Assembly (NCBI GenBank): GCA_963693365.1
Contig: CAVNZM010000004.1
Coordinates: 9,362,001 to 9,426,000, forward strand
From: Amoebidium appalachense
Taxonomy: Eukaryota > Ichthyosporea
Reading direction: 5' to 3'
Length of the DNA: 64,000 nucleotides
Shown here: positions 1 through 13,547 of the stretch, piece after piece
Layout of the letters: the number at the start of each line of letters is the position of its first letter
How positions within the stretch are numbered: position 1 is the first letter of the stretch
Notes under the pieces: model-generated
Database searches by the model: none
What the model was told of the DNA's origin: nothing
What the model saw: the letters and a program-made list of their open reading frames with translations, nothing else
Translations under genes and position numbers: made by a program

Positions 1-18
1 TAAATCAGCCACTCCCAT

Positions 19-65
<47 letters not shown>

Positions 66-739
66 CCCCTCCCCACCACACCCATCCACCCACCTACACA
101 CACACATGCACACGTGTGCAGAATGTGTGCATGCATATAAATGCATTGTACGGCATGGCATATATATGCTCTGAGCTTCCAACGCTATCCAGATTTGTGC
201 GCGAATCCATTCAATATTCCGGATCCGAAGACCTGCCAAGGGGTATCGTGCTAATATTAGGCCGTAGCCATAGTCTTTGTTACTTTATTAAGGCCTGCAC
301 ACAAATGACGCGTAGATACACAATGAACGATTACATCACTAAATAAAGGCTTGCACCTGTGGTAGGGTACACCCTCCGTTATTGGTACCCCGGAGATTTG
401 GTTCTAGTTTCTCTCATGCTAATTCCAAACCGACCAATTTACTCATTCAGCAGAAAACCCGACTCGCATTCATTCACAAAGTCAACACAACACGTGTACA
501 CCACCAACAAAACATGTGAGATCAACTGGTTCGAATTCCACACACCGTTAAAAAAAATTCACCAACTCTAGAAAACCCAAGTTATAATGATTCATAACCC
601 ATCTTGCACTTTGAGTCATATAATCAACAGCTTTTATGGTTCTATTAAAGCCTCACCAGCCTAACCACCTTCAACCGGTATTTGAGTTCACAAAAAACCT
701 TTGTAGCAAAAAAGCTTTATCCCCCCCCCCCCCCCCCCC

Positions 740-784
<45 letters not shown>

Positions 785-979
785 CCACCACCACTACAAC
801 ACACACACCGCCACCACCACAACACACACAAACACACATCACCAAACACACACACACACACACCATCACCACACATGTATCAGTCCGTCTCATCCTCCGA
901 GCTATAATCCAAACCCAAACCCCCTCACTTCCCCTTCCTGTTGCAACCTCCTCAACTCCCCCAATACCTCATATCCTAC
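1..979. other. Non-coding, C-homopolymer-rich stretch
   Basis: C runs occupy about 20-62 and 721-782, followed by short CA-rich tracts. Two short open frames between 116 and 571 have no recognisable protein features and no convincing splice context. I see no gene here. Confidence 0.6.
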
Positions 980-1063
980 CACGGGCATCTTGCTGGTGTC
1001 AAAGTCCAGCGGCTGTGTTTGCGTGGGGAGGGGTCGAGGGGGTGACGGGGGCGGAGGCTCATC
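980..1063 (-). CDS. Candidate internal coding exon, proline-rich
   Basis: On the minus strand an acceptor (cactttcag) opens an 84-nt, phase-0 exon of 28 codons that ends at a clean donor (CCCGTG|gtagga). The peptide starts DEPPPPSPPRPLP and ends DFDTSKMPV. I do not recognise the family. It could be a downstream exon of the ISY1-like gene at 7035-4408 or part of another minus-strand gene. The two good splice sites and the non-repetitive end argue that it is real. The proline-rich half could have arisen from the surrounding C-rich sequence. Confidence 0.4.
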
Positions 1064-1532
1064 CTGAAAGTGGTGAAGTGATGTGAAAGAGTTGCCATGT
1101 GATACAGGGATAGGCCAAAATTCAGATTCCGTGAATTTCGGCTCTAGGAAGACACATTCTTATTTCGAGACCCTCCTAGCCCCACAAGGACAAAGAAAAA
1201 AAAATCATAAATGTCGTGGAGGCTGACCAGCTAGAATCTTATCCTTTCAAAACGCAAGAGTCTTTATATTCAGAAAAATTTAGGATCAGCCTACATACCC
1301 TTGAGTGGCGTAGTGGTGAGAGATGTACGTTGGGACTGGCATGTGTACAGCGCACAAATCAAAACATCTCCTGTACATGTATACGTAGTCTTAGCCCAAC
1401 AACTGGTGTGGGTTGTAGGTATGTAGTGCGGCACACCCCAATATGGCATCCTAATCCATATCCCGGTAAACCCATTCAAGCCGCGGACACTTTGTCAACT
1501 TTCTTGCCATCCTATATACCCAAACACACACC

Positions 1533-2160
<628 letters not shown>

Positions 2161-2178
2161 GTGAATGCTGCTGCTCAC

Positions 2179-2244
2179 CTCTATGGCAATACTGATGTGT
2201 AAAGCGACTGGGCCCTTATTCTGGCTGGCTGGGTTATTGCTCAC
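2179..2244 (-). CDS. Candidate internal coding exon
   Basis: A minus-strand exon of 66 nt (22 codons, phase 0 at both ends) lies between an acceptor (tctgttgactag) and a consensus donor (ATAGAG|gtgagc). The peptide runs VSNNPASQNKG to LHISIAIE. Its phase is compatible with the candidate exon at 3115-3028, which ends in phase 0. Family unknown. It lacks the YYGY-type motif expected at this place in ISY1, so membership of the ISY1-like gene is doubtful. Confidence 0.4.
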
Positions 2245-3027
2245 CTAGTCAACAGAAATAACGATTAGATTAACGACTATGTCGACATTTCTCGATTGTG
2301 ACGTAGTCGTGCCTTAATATTTTTACCATATCCGGTGTTTCCTAAAATGATCAATCTATATATGGTATCATGACATATATCAGTGAAATCATTGAAATGC
2401 CCTTATCAAATTGGTGACATTACCAACGACGTCCATTATCATAATACGTTATAATCGAGAAAGGCCGACAGAGACCTTAACGACAAAGGCACAACCACTT
2501 TTCAAGCTAGGCCCACTAAGACGGAAGCCTCCTGATAAGTCCAGGAAAAGTGGAAAACGGAGGAAAAGATATGCGAAAAACGATAAAGAAGAAAAAAGAA
2601 AAACCCACGGCCAATACGACACGTTTCAAGTATGGGATCCCCCCCTTTCCCTCCCTCCCTCCTCCCCCAACACACACACACCCACCCACCAACCCTCCCC
2701 TCCTCCTTTCTTTTCACCACTATGACACACAATGCCCACGCGCGCACAAAAACACGCACCGATAGACCCACCCGGATTACATCACAACCCAAACCACACG
2801 GTATCCCCCCCCCACCCCCCCCCCCTCTCTCAAAAAAAGTACCAAAAGTATCACATATCCGCCAGCCTATTCACCAACACATCATCTAACCAATACGGGC
2901 AAGCAGGCCGGGGCGGGGGAGGGGGGGGGGGGGGGGGGAGACAACATGGGGGGAGAGGGGGGGGGGGGGGGGGGGAGGAGGGGGGGCCAAAAAAAAAGGG
3001 AAAAAAACAAAACAGGCAAAAACTCAC
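2245..3027. other. Intergenic or intronic; pyrimidine and G-run tracts
   Basis: Bases 2245-2630 are ordinary-complexity DNA with no convincing exon. From about 2640 there are CT/CA-rich tracts, a C run near 2805-2825, and G runs at about 2918-2938 and 2950-2987. Confidence 0.5.
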
Positions 3028-3115
3028 CAGATCTGTTCGGGGTCTCTTTTGCGCTGCTTCCCTTGCCTTCTCCTGTACCTCAGGAATGAATCGGTACACA
3101 TGTTCGTGTGATAAT
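3028..3115 (-). CDS. Candidate coding exon, possibly of the ISY1-like gene
   Basis: An 88-nt minus-strand exon (one leading base plus 29 codons) ends at a textbook donor (GATCTG|gtgagt). The acceptor is weaker (gttaaag). The peptide contains VYRFIPEVQEKAREA and ends QKRPRTDL. The final KRPRTDL is placed like the KTRAEL/KTRxDL segment of ISY1, which is why I link it tentatively to the upstream gene. A second frame is also open through this exon (FLRYRRRQGKQ), so the frame is not certain. Confidence 0.35.
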
Positions 3116-3184
3116 CTTTAACGAAGTGACCTTTCCTGAGCACGCTGTTGTTAAACATGTTCTCCCTTTCTCCGGGAAGGGCGG

Positions 3185-3348
3185 GGAGCAAGAGGGGGGG
3201 GAGGAGGAGGAGGAGGAGGGGGAGGGGGAGGAGGGAGGGGGGGGGGGGGGGGGGGGGCATACCCTAGGTGTTACATATGATAACAAAGTACACATGCTAG
3301 TGTTTTCACACAGACACAGACACAGACACAGACACAGACACAGACATT

Positions 3349-3415
<67 letters not shown>

Positions 3416-3417
3416 CC
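3185..3417. repeat. G run, (CAGACA)n and (CA)n arrays
   Basis: GGA-rich sequence and a G run at about 3236-3257 lie close to a hexamer array of cagaca units (about 3309-3346) that changes into pure (CA)n (about 3349-3413). Confidence 0.9.
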
Positions 3418-4066
3418 CGTCTCTTACCGCCTGTCTCTTGCTGATGTATGCGTGTGGGTCTCCTGGTGTACCGGCTAGTCGTGCTGCTGGGTCGAGTTCG
3501 AATATTCGCTCGATATATCTAATATGACGAGATAGTCAGGAAAAATTACTATGATGCATAACTCAGGTATAAAATACGAGGATAGACAAATTGACGTCCA
3601 CATATATAATAAGGAGAGAGTGGCTCGCACACACGACAAGCAAGCATCTCCATACACACCAATGCCGTCACAAAAATTCCATGTTCAGTTTTCTATTTTT
3701 AGCGACACCCTACATTTTCGGTAGCATAATACTCTGTCCGTTATATAAATGCCTCAGAGCACATCTCATTTTTTTTCCTTTTAAAAATACCACCACACTC
3801 CTCACCCATGAGTCCATCCACCAATCATATCGCATTGCATCCAGCCCGCTATGGGCTCAAAATCATGCAGTTGATACAAGCGCCCAATCATGACAACAGT
3901 TGTCATCCTTTTAAAACCCCTTGATCAATACGGTAAAGAAATAAAACCCCCGTGGTTTTCCTACTATGTATAGCCTGTTCTGCATACAGAAAACAAAAAG
4001 AGCTCACATGTGTTCTATCACTTATTATGAAAAGCAAATTAAAGTGCACATACATTGGGTAAATAC

Positions 4067-4110
4067 CCCGGGAATCATAGATCCTGCCAGCGTTAGTGGA
4101 TCCCACATGT
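4067..4110 (-). CDS. Candidate small exon, possibly of the ISY1-like gene
   Basis: A 44-nt minus-strand segment follows an AAAG acceptor and precedes a donor (CCCGGG|gtattt). Its entry phase matches the exon ending at 4408 (phase 2), giving the peptide HVGSTNAGRIYDSR. This would fall where ISY1 has its PKMLDHEGK segment. The acceptor lacks a pyrimidine tract and the exit phase does not fit the candidate exon at 3115, so this is weak. Confidence 0.25.
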
Positions 4111-4407
4111 CTTTAACGACCACTGGGGCGTAACAGGGCCATCACACACCAACGGCACATACATACACACACATGCACATACGTGCGCAAAACACATCAG
4201 CAGGGGAAAAAAAAAAAAAAGGAAAAAAAAACACCGTGACCAACCAACCAACCAGTAAACAAACAAACAGGCCCCCCCCCCCCCCCTCCCCCCCCCCCCC
4301 CCCCCCTCCCCCCCCCCAAAAAAAAGAACGAAAGAAAGAAAGAAAGAAGAAAGAAAAAACAGACACCAGCACAGACAGAAGATATGGACACACACACACA
4401 AACACAC

Positions 4408-4551
4408 CTCTTTCTCTCCCTTTTGAGATAATCCACCCTCTCTTCAAACTCTCTTAGTTTTTGGGCCGGGTAGTTTCTTGTGCTGCCCAGCTGGGCAAGA
4501 AGATGTTCGAGTTCGGCTATGGGAAAAAAGGGAACAAAGGGGGGTTAGTGG

Positions 4552-4593
<42 letters not shown>

Positions 4594-4900
4594 TGTATGT
4601 CAATTCGTATGTGTGTGTGTGTGTGTGTGCCTGCGTGCACCTTGGGGATGAGGGAGGTGGGGATCTTTTCCGTTTTTTCCTCCTCCAATCTACATATTGT
4701 ACTGCGCCGTGTTAGTGCATCGTAACTCTCCTGATGTGTGTTGCACGCACGGGCGTGTGGGTGTAGGTGTGTGTGTGTGTGTGTGTGTTTTGGCTTTTCC
4801 CTTTTCCCCCCTCTTTTCCATTTCCTTTCTTTTCCCCTTCCAATAATTTAGTATGGTGAGAGGGGTAGAGGGGTAAGAGAGGGGTAGGCGGGCGGGCGGG

Positions 4901-4939
<39 letters not shown>

Positions 4940-5466
4940 CTTACCGTTTATCAGCTTTAAGGCCTCCCGTCCTTCATTTGCAGTTTTGATCTCGCTCTGC
5001 AAACAGTGAGTATGTAAGAAAACACCTCGACAATTACACCTTTGCCCCCCCCCCCCCCCCCCCCCCCCCCCACCCCCCAACACACACACATACCCACACA
5101 CACACACACACACACACACAAACAAAAAAAAAAAAAAAAAAAAAAACACTCCCCACCCCTTCCCCTGACTGTCCTCTCTCACGCTCCCCTCCCTACTTTC
5201 CCGAGCAACTTCAATCCGCGTCATCGTATTTATCATACCAGATACATTTTTAGATCTGAGAGATGATTATCTGCTACGCAACATGATAAGGTCAATATAT
5301 CACGATGTCTTTGGTTTCAACCAAGCATACTTCACTGAGTCAGCCAGCATAGCCTCCCCCCCTCCCCCCCCCCCCTCCCGCCTCCCCTCCCCCCTCCCCT
5401 CAAAAAAAAAAAAAAAAAAAGAAAGAAAGGAAAAAAAAAGATAAACATAAACGGTAAAAAAGGAAG

Positions 5467-5510
<44 letters not shown>

Positions 5511-5732
5511 AAAAAAAAAAAAAAAGAGTTAACAAAACATAAAAGGAGGGAAGCCCCCCTCCCCCCCCCCCCCCCCCCCCCCCACAAAAAAAAAAACAAA
5601 AACAAAAAAAAAAACACCACGCACACATGGGAATATACTGCACCCCAGCACCTACCACAGCCAGAAGTTCTTTCTTTTTCGTTTTCTCCTCTGAAAGACA
5701 AAAGTCAGTAAAGGGCAAAAGTTGCCCCCCCC

Positions 5733-5763
<31 letters not shown>

Positions 5764-7035
5764 ACCCCTCCCCCCTACACACACACACACACACACAACA
5801 CACACACAATCACCGTGTGACTCCCAGCTCCCCAATCCTTCAGGCCTCCCCCCTCCCCCTCCCCCCACCTCCCCCCCCCCCACCCTCCCTTTCTACCCGC
5901 TTCCACCCACACACATAGGCACAGACACACAATAATGGAGTTAGAGAAGCGCTCTATGGAGAACGAGGGTGCGCTGCTGGTGGTGATGATGTTGTTGGGG
6001 GGGGGGGGGGGGGGGGGGAGGAGAGAGGGGAGGAGAGAGGGAAGGGGGTGGGGGGGGGGGGGGGGTGGAGGAAGGGGGGTGGGAAGGGGGGGGCTTGACT
6101 TGATAACCACCCCACCTGCCACAGCCAAACTGTGAAAAACTTTAAACTTTTTAACTGGTTTTTCTTGCCCTCAAATCTCTCTCTCTCTCTCTGCCTCCCC
6201 CCCCCCCCCCCCCACCCCACCCCACCCCACCACCAGTGGGGCCTCAACCCCTTCCCCCCCCCTTCCCCCCTCCCCCACTCCCCCGTGTGTCTCTCATTGC
6301 AACCACCCCAGCTGACTTTAGTTGTTTGGGCCTGCCTATCAAACAACAATAAATCTCGCCATGTTGACAAACCAATTGTATGATGCATCATAGTGCCGAC
6401 AGGGAAGAAGAAACAGGCGGTGCAGAGGAAAGCGAAGTGATGGGAGGGAGTAAGGAGGGGAAGTGAAAAGGTTCATAGGTATGTGTGTGACCCAAGTCAT
6501 AAAAGGGTAGGGGAGGTGAGAGGGTGATTGGTATGCTATGGCAGGGGAGAAGAAGAAAAATGGGGATGTGGGGTTGGGGGGGGGTGAAAAGGGGGATCTG
6601 AACAATGCAGGGGAGACTCGGACTGAGCTGGATGATTCTGCATGGGCGCAACTGGGGAGGGGGCAAGACAACGAAGAGAGATGGGGGGGGGAGGGAGAGG
6701 GGGGAGGGGATAGAAGGGAGGGAGGGGTGGGGGAGGAAGTGAGAGGAGGAGAGGGGGAGAGTTGATTCGAAGAGAAAGGGGGGACTAAGGGCTTGGATAG
6801 AGTAGGAAAAAGGGGGGGGGGGGGGGGGTTGCATTTCAGGAATGGTTGGGGGGGGGGGGGGGGTAGAGGGAGGGGAGTGTTGATTCGAAGAGAAAAGGGG
6901 CTAAGAGCTTGCACAGATGCGTGCATGTTTGAAAAATCGGAGGGGGAGAGGGGGGAGAACATTTTAAGACTTACCCTGTTGCTGTAGCCACCAACGATTG
7001 AGACGAGTGAGGTTTTTTTCACAATTACGTGCCAT
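4408..7035 (-). CDS. ISY1: ISY1-like pre-mRNA splicing factor (N-terminal part)
   Basis: Four minus-strand exons join in phase: 7035-6975, 5690-5656, 4996-4945 and 4516-4408 (257 nt, about 85 codons). The start codon at 7035 gives MARNCEKNLTRLNRWW, close to the conserved ISY1 opening (MARN-EK, then LNRW in some protists). The rest is a charged, coiled-coil-like segment ending KLREFEERVDYLKRERK, which aligns in length and pattern with the ISY1 helical region. ISY1 belongs to the NineTeen-complex-associated set of the spliceosome and acts in the nucleus during catalytic activation and fidelity control; that is family knowledge. Donors are gtaagt, gtaggt, gtaaga and gtgtgt; the third is followed directly by a C run and the fourth starts a GT repeat. 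The C-terminal half is unresolved (see candidate exons at 4110, 3115, 2244 and 1063). The start is divergent from the SR gene at 7470. Confidence 0.6.
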
Positions 7036-7469
7036 GATGGAGATGGGCGCAAAGGTCACACACACGGGGTGTCAGTTAGTGTTACGGTATACAGAATTCA
7101 GCCCTAGGAGGATTTGAAGTACCACGTGTGTACTTGATAGCTCATGTGCTATAGCTATTGTGGCTCGAACAACCAATTCATATTTAGGCCTACATATAAG
7201 AACGTTCCTCGCTTTAGCCTACCACAAACAAACTGAAAAGTTCAAAACCTCAGTGTCACGAACCTTGCAAGAAAGGCCAAAATTCGAGACCCCGGAAAAG
7301 TTCCGCCAACCAGTAGTCGTCTATTCTAACTTTATATAGTTACTTTTTTTACTAATGACGTCATCGAACGGTTGCTTTTCAAACGCTGCTCGCAACACAC
7401 AAGCTCAGTTCACTGTCCGTTGAACTTCTCACGTTTTCTTCGCCTTCGGGCGTAAAACTAACCGTCAGG
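7036..7469. promoter_or_regulatory. Putative bidirectional promoter, ISY1-like / SR protein
   Basis: These 434 bases separate the two divergent start codons at 7035 (minus) and 7470 (plus). They are free of the homopolymers and microsatellites that dominate the flanks and must hold both 5' UTRs. A tatatag string lies near 7333. No transcription start can be read from sequence alone. Confidence 0.5.
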
Positions 7470-9616
7470 ATGAGTCGTGTGTACGTCGGAAACGTGTCGT
7501 CGCGCACGCGGGAGGAGGACCTTGAGGATATGTTTGACCGCTACGGCAAGATCGTGCGTGTAGACATGAAGTCTGGCTTCTGTAAGCACCCCTAACCCCT
7601 TTGCCTCCCTGCCCCCCCCCCCACCCCTCCCCCCCCCCCCCCTCCCCCCTCCTCCTCCCGTCCCCCTCTCTCCCCTACCCTCCACCCTCCCCTCTCTCCC
7701 CTTTTCCTCCCCCCCCCCCCCCCCCAGCCCAAAAGAAAACGCGCAAAAACACACACGCGCGCGCACGCACGCAGGCAGACACGCACGCATGCAGACACGC
7801 ACGCACCCCCTCAGAAAAAGTGCAAAAACACACATGCACGCACGCACGCACGCACGGACGCACGCATACACACACACATACCACAGTATGCAAACCCACG
7901 CACGCACACCACATTAAACAAACACAGGCAGCACACCGCAGTATACAAACATACACGCACCCGCACACACAACACACAGACACACACACAGGCTCTCGCG
8001 GGCTCACACAAAAAAAAGCCTTGGCAAATTGTCCTCCTCACCTGGTAGACCCCCCCCCGCCCACACATACACACACACATTACTCTCCCTCCTCCCTGCT
8101 TCAGTGAATAGTTACATGTCCTCGCCCTCTTTCCCACCGTTTGCTCTGTCTCTCTCCCCCCCAACCCCCCTCCCCCTCCCCTAGTTGCTCCCTACCAAAA
8201 CCCACCTACACACACAATACATATGACACATCCTTTCCCCACATCTCTCCTAGTCCCCCCCCCCCGCTCTCCCCCTCCTCCCGTCCTCACACCATCTTCA
8301 CAGGCTTCATCGAGTTTGCCGACCCTCGTGATGCCGAGGATGCCATTGATGCCTTAAAAGGCAAGGAGCTGCATGGCAACCGCCTGCTGGTGGAGATGGC
8401 ACGTGGGGCACGCACGGGAGGTTGGCCCTCCCCCCACCCCCCTCCCTTCCCCTGGCCCCCCTTTCCTCCCCAACCCTTTCCCGCCTCCTTTGCCCCCTCC
8501 CCCTCCCCTCCCTCCCCCCCTCTCCGCCCCTGCTTTACCCCCCCCTCCCTCCCCCCTCCCCTCCCCTCTATCCCCCCTTTTCCCACGACTAAGTATGTTG
8601 TTGCTCCTCGTCTCTCCCTCCATCTCCATGCACTCTCCTGCTTGTACTGGCATCACCTCTTTTCCCTGAAGTGTTCACTTGCCTTTTTTCTTTAGGTTCT
8701 CACCCACTAAAAAAGAACCTTGAAAAAAGAGAGAGAAGAAGGGGGAGGCGAAGGAGAAGATTAGAAAGAAAAACGAAAACAGAGGATAAAATCGCAAAAG
8801 ACCCAAGTAGGCCTCTTCTTCTTTTTAAAGCTTCTTTCCATTCTTCAGGCGTATTCCACATCTCTCCTTCCTACACATGGCCTGCCCCCCCCCCCCCCCC
8901 CCCCCCTCCCCCTGCCCCTTCCACCACTGTTTTTCTAACTCACATATCCCCCCCCCCCCCCCCCCCCCCCCCTTCCTTCCCCGCTGCTGTACCTTATTCC
9001 TCATTCTTACCCCTGGTTTGGTCTCTACCCTTTCTCTATCCACTTTATCCACACCGTTTTTTTTCTTTCTTTTTTTTGTTGTGTAACCAACTTGTCTTTT
9101 TTCTCCCCTGCAGCCCCTATCCGTGGTGACCGGTGCTTTGTCTGCGGCCGCGATGGGCATTGGTAAGTGCAAAATCCCGTTTCAATTTGTGTGTGGGGCC
9201 GGGTTTGTGGGTGTTTTGCACAGACGGAGGCGTGGTGGGCTCAGAAGGGGAAACGGAGGATGGGGAGGGAATTAGCAGGCTGGCAAGGGCAGGGAGATTT
9301 TTTTTTTTTTTTTTTTTTGGGGGGGGGGGGAGGTTTTTTTTTTTTTTTTTTTTTTTTTGGAAGGGGTGGGGAGGGGGGGGGAGGGGGGGGCAGTGTGTGG
9401 GAGCTACTGTGCCAAGGGGCCTCACCACAATCAAAAATGAGGCGGGAACATGGAGAGAGAGGGGGGGCAAGAGGAGTGCAAACAACGGCTGCGCAGTGGA
9501 ATGCAGCACATGTGTTCCACTTCATCTTTTCCTAGTTGCATTTTGCCGTGTTGTGGTTCGCAGTCGCTCCCTGGGCACCCGCGGGGGGGGGGGGGGGGGG
9601 AGGGCGAGGGGTCCCG

Positions 9617-9669
<53 letters not shown>

Positions 9670-10541
9670 GTGTTCCTAATGGGGTGTGCATGTGTAGCCT
9701 CTGGCCCGGGGAGGGTAGCTGAGCTTTCTGGACCTTATCTGGAGTTTTCCGGACCTCTTTTTGGACTCTTTTTCTGGAACCGAACCGAACGTTGCTGGAG
9801 GGTTTATGTTTCTGGACCCACTTATGGACCTAGGATGGACTCACTAATGGACCTGGTCTGGAGTCTGGACTGGGGTGAGAGCGGGTTGCACGGAATGTGC
9901 ATAAAAAGACGTAAAAATGTATTTAAATATTAAGAGTAGGAATGTGCATAAAAGGGACAGGAACGTGCATAAAATGTCGAAAAATGTGCATACAGGACTG
10001 GAAGCGGGGAGTGTGTGGGGATGGGCAGTTTGAGTGCTCGCAGTATAGAGCCCCGGGTCTATGGGGGGTATGTATGTGTACAAGAGGGAGGGCCGAGGGC
10101 GAGGGAATGGGGTTGAACATATATCTCCGTTGTTTGTGTTTGTGTTTTTGTGTTTTTGTGTTTAGGTGTTACTGACTCGTGCACATCTGTGTGGGTGTGT
10201 GGAACGGGTGCGCCTGTCAACGTGCGCACTTGAACACGCAGGCGTGCACGCACACACCCAGAGTTGTGCGTGTTTCTTGGGTGATAGCGTTCACAGAGGT
10301 TTGCGTAGATACACGAATATTAGTTTTCTGTGCTGTGTGTGATGTACCTGTGCATGGAAATCGTACTCATCGAGTTCCCTCTCCCACGATGTCTCTCCCC
10401 CCCCCCTTGTGGTTGTGACCAGGTTCTAACACATGTGTCTGTACAGGGCTCGTGACTGCAAGTACGGAGCCGCGTGAGTTTACCCCCCTCCCCCCCCCCC
10501 CCCCCCCCCCCCCCCCCTTCATCCACGATGCCCCCCCCCCC

Positions 10542-10572
<31 letters not shown>

Positions 10573-11168
10573 ACCCCGCGTGCTTGTGTGTAAGCTTGTC
10601 GTTTGAGTGTGTGTGTGTGTATGAGTCTTTGTGGGTGTGCGTGTGTTCGAGTGATTTGAGCGAAATGATAACAGAGGGCAGAAAGAGATATGAAGTATTT
10701 AGTTTTTATGTGTACGCATGCGCCACTAGCCCTAGGTGTGTGTTCTACCTTTCGTGTGTGCGTATTTCTCTGTGTGTACGTGAATTAACAAGTGTTATGT
10801 GTCATAGACAGGAATATAGGCATACATATATCTTCTTAGCAGCCTAAATATGGGCCTAAATATGGGCATATATATATATCTTATCGGTCTAAATATGGGC
10901 ATACATATATATATCTTATCGGTCTAAATATTAGCATACATATATCGGTCTAATCCTATAGTGTAGAAGGTGCACCACCATAAATATTATGGTGTTGTGC
11001 TGTTGTGCTCTTAAAGGAACCAAGGTCTCAGTGTGTGTAAATGACTGACATTATTCTACCGCCTATACAGTACCGGAGACTGCCGCAGCGGGCTGTGCTT
11101 TAAATGTGGTCGTGACGGTCATCTGGCCAAAGATTGCCCGTATGCAAGCCCCCCTCCTCCCCCTTCTT

Positions 11169-11202
<34 letters not shown>

Positions 11203-13014
11203 AAGTGGTGCAAAGAACACCACACGAGCTCAGAGGCTCACTCGTTCACTGGTTCAAGCACATATTCGCTGAGAAACTAAAACAGACACGTACACACACA
11301 TGCAGGCGTGTGCGCGCCCACACAGACACACACGTACACACCACACATGCATACACACACGCGCGCACCTACATCCTCTTCCACACCTACCCCCACACAC
11401 ACATACATTCTGAACATGCACACGTGTTGCCACCGACCAATACCCACTCAACGACAAAGGACGCACTAACGTACCCATGCACGCACACACACACACATGC
11501 ACACACACATGTACACACCCACACACACACACATGCACACACACACGTACACACACACACACACACACATGCACACACACACGTACACACACACACACAC
11601 ATGCACACACACACGTACACACACACACACACACACATGCACACACACCCACACACACCCACACACACACACGCGCGCACACATACACGTTTGGTACCCT
11701 TTCCACCTATGTAGGCACAACCTACACACTTATAGTTAAAGAAAAAAATTTCATCACTTGGTCTTCCACGCTGAATTTTGATTGGCTAGATTCCTAATCA
11801 CTTGCCATATTTGGGCATGCAGGAACCCTGCTGGCTCCGGGCGCAGGCGCAGGTGGGCCCCTCCCCCCCCTCCCTCCCCTCCCCCCCTCCTCCTTTCCCC
11901 CCCTCCACCCCTACTCTCCCCCTCCCAATCCCTCCTGCCCCCCCTCCCTCCCTCCCCGTCTTAACTCCTGGCACGTGTGCTTGATTGCGAGGTTAAGGGA
12001 GACCGGTAATGCAGTGTGTTTCCAGGCAGTATGTATGGTCGTATCATGCTCATGTTTAATGCAATACTGTTTCTGAACATGCAATGGGTTACGTTATCGT
12101 TTACTGAACATGCAATGGGTTACATTATCGTTTACTGAAAATGCAATGGGTTACATTATCGTTTACTGAAAATGCAATGGGTTACATTATCGTTTACTGA
12201 ACATGCAATGGGTTACAATTACTGTTATTAAATATGCAATGGGTTAACACTCACTACCCGCCTGGCACGTTTGCATTCTTGCAGCCGCAGCCGTAGCTAC
12301 TCTCCACGCAGGAGGTAACTCCCCCCCCCCCCCCCCCCCCCCCCAACACACACACCCCTTATGAATGCTTTTTTTATGTGTGTTTTGCACTCTGCATGAC
12401 GTTGTCTGCTATCAATATGTACTTCATACTCTATGCCGTATGTTGAAAACCCTTTTCCTCCTGTGCACGTTAAATTGTTATCTTCTGTTATTACTTTATA
12501 TCCTATAATTCATGAAAATAATGCTGTTATTCCTATACTTGTCGTTGCTAATATTCCTGCACCTTTGCCCCTTTAAATCTCCCAGAAAGGCCAGCTCCTA
12601 TCCGTTTTCGGTGTAAGAATGTACTGCGGACCATACTCGTTTTTACCCCTCCACCATTTTCCGGCTATTTGTGTGTTGTAAATGGCATGCCACGCAAGTA
12701 AACGTGGGAAAGGGAAGGGGGCGAACGGTAGGCATCAAAGATTGTGGGAGTCGGGTGGGGCGCTCTGGAATGGTGGGCGATTGAGCGGGAATACCAAAGG
12801 AGAGAACAGGTCAAATACATGGAATGAAGTGTGGTTGAAGGGCTTTCTGGGAGTAAAATGAGGAAGAAAGGGGGGAGGGGGGGGGAGGGGGGGGGGGGGG
12901 GCAGGCGGAGAAGGTTTGTGTGTGTGGTGTGTGTGTGTGTTTGTCCGTGCACGTTCGTGTGGGTTTTTTTTTTTTTTTTTTTTTTTTTTGTGTGTTTGTG
13001 TGTGGGTGGGTGGG

Positions 13015-13052
<38 letters not shown>

Positions 13053-13370
13053 GGAAGGGAAAAGAGGGAGGGGGTTTCTGACTGTGGCCCATATTCACAC
13101 GTGTGTTTTCAGGTCACGCAGCCGTTCCCGCAGCAGAAGCAGATCAAGAAGCAGAGACCGCAGACGGAGGTGGGTTCCCCGTGTGTGTGTATGTGTGTGT
13201 GTGTGTGTGTGTGTACGTTTGCCGGCTGTGCGTGTATGTGGGCGTGTTTGGACGGGTGTAGGTTTTGGTTGGGCTGGGAGGGGAGGGGGGGGGGGGGGGG
13301 GGGGGGGGGAGGGACTGTTTTAATTTCTATGAACTACTTTCCTTCTCTCTACCCTTGCCCACTAACTAAG

Positions 13371-13411
<41 letters not shown>

Positions 13412-13484
13412 AAAAAAAAAAAAAGCCCACCCACACACCAAAAGAAGACACACGCACACATGAACACATACACACACGGATACG

Positions 13485-13547
<63 letters not shown>

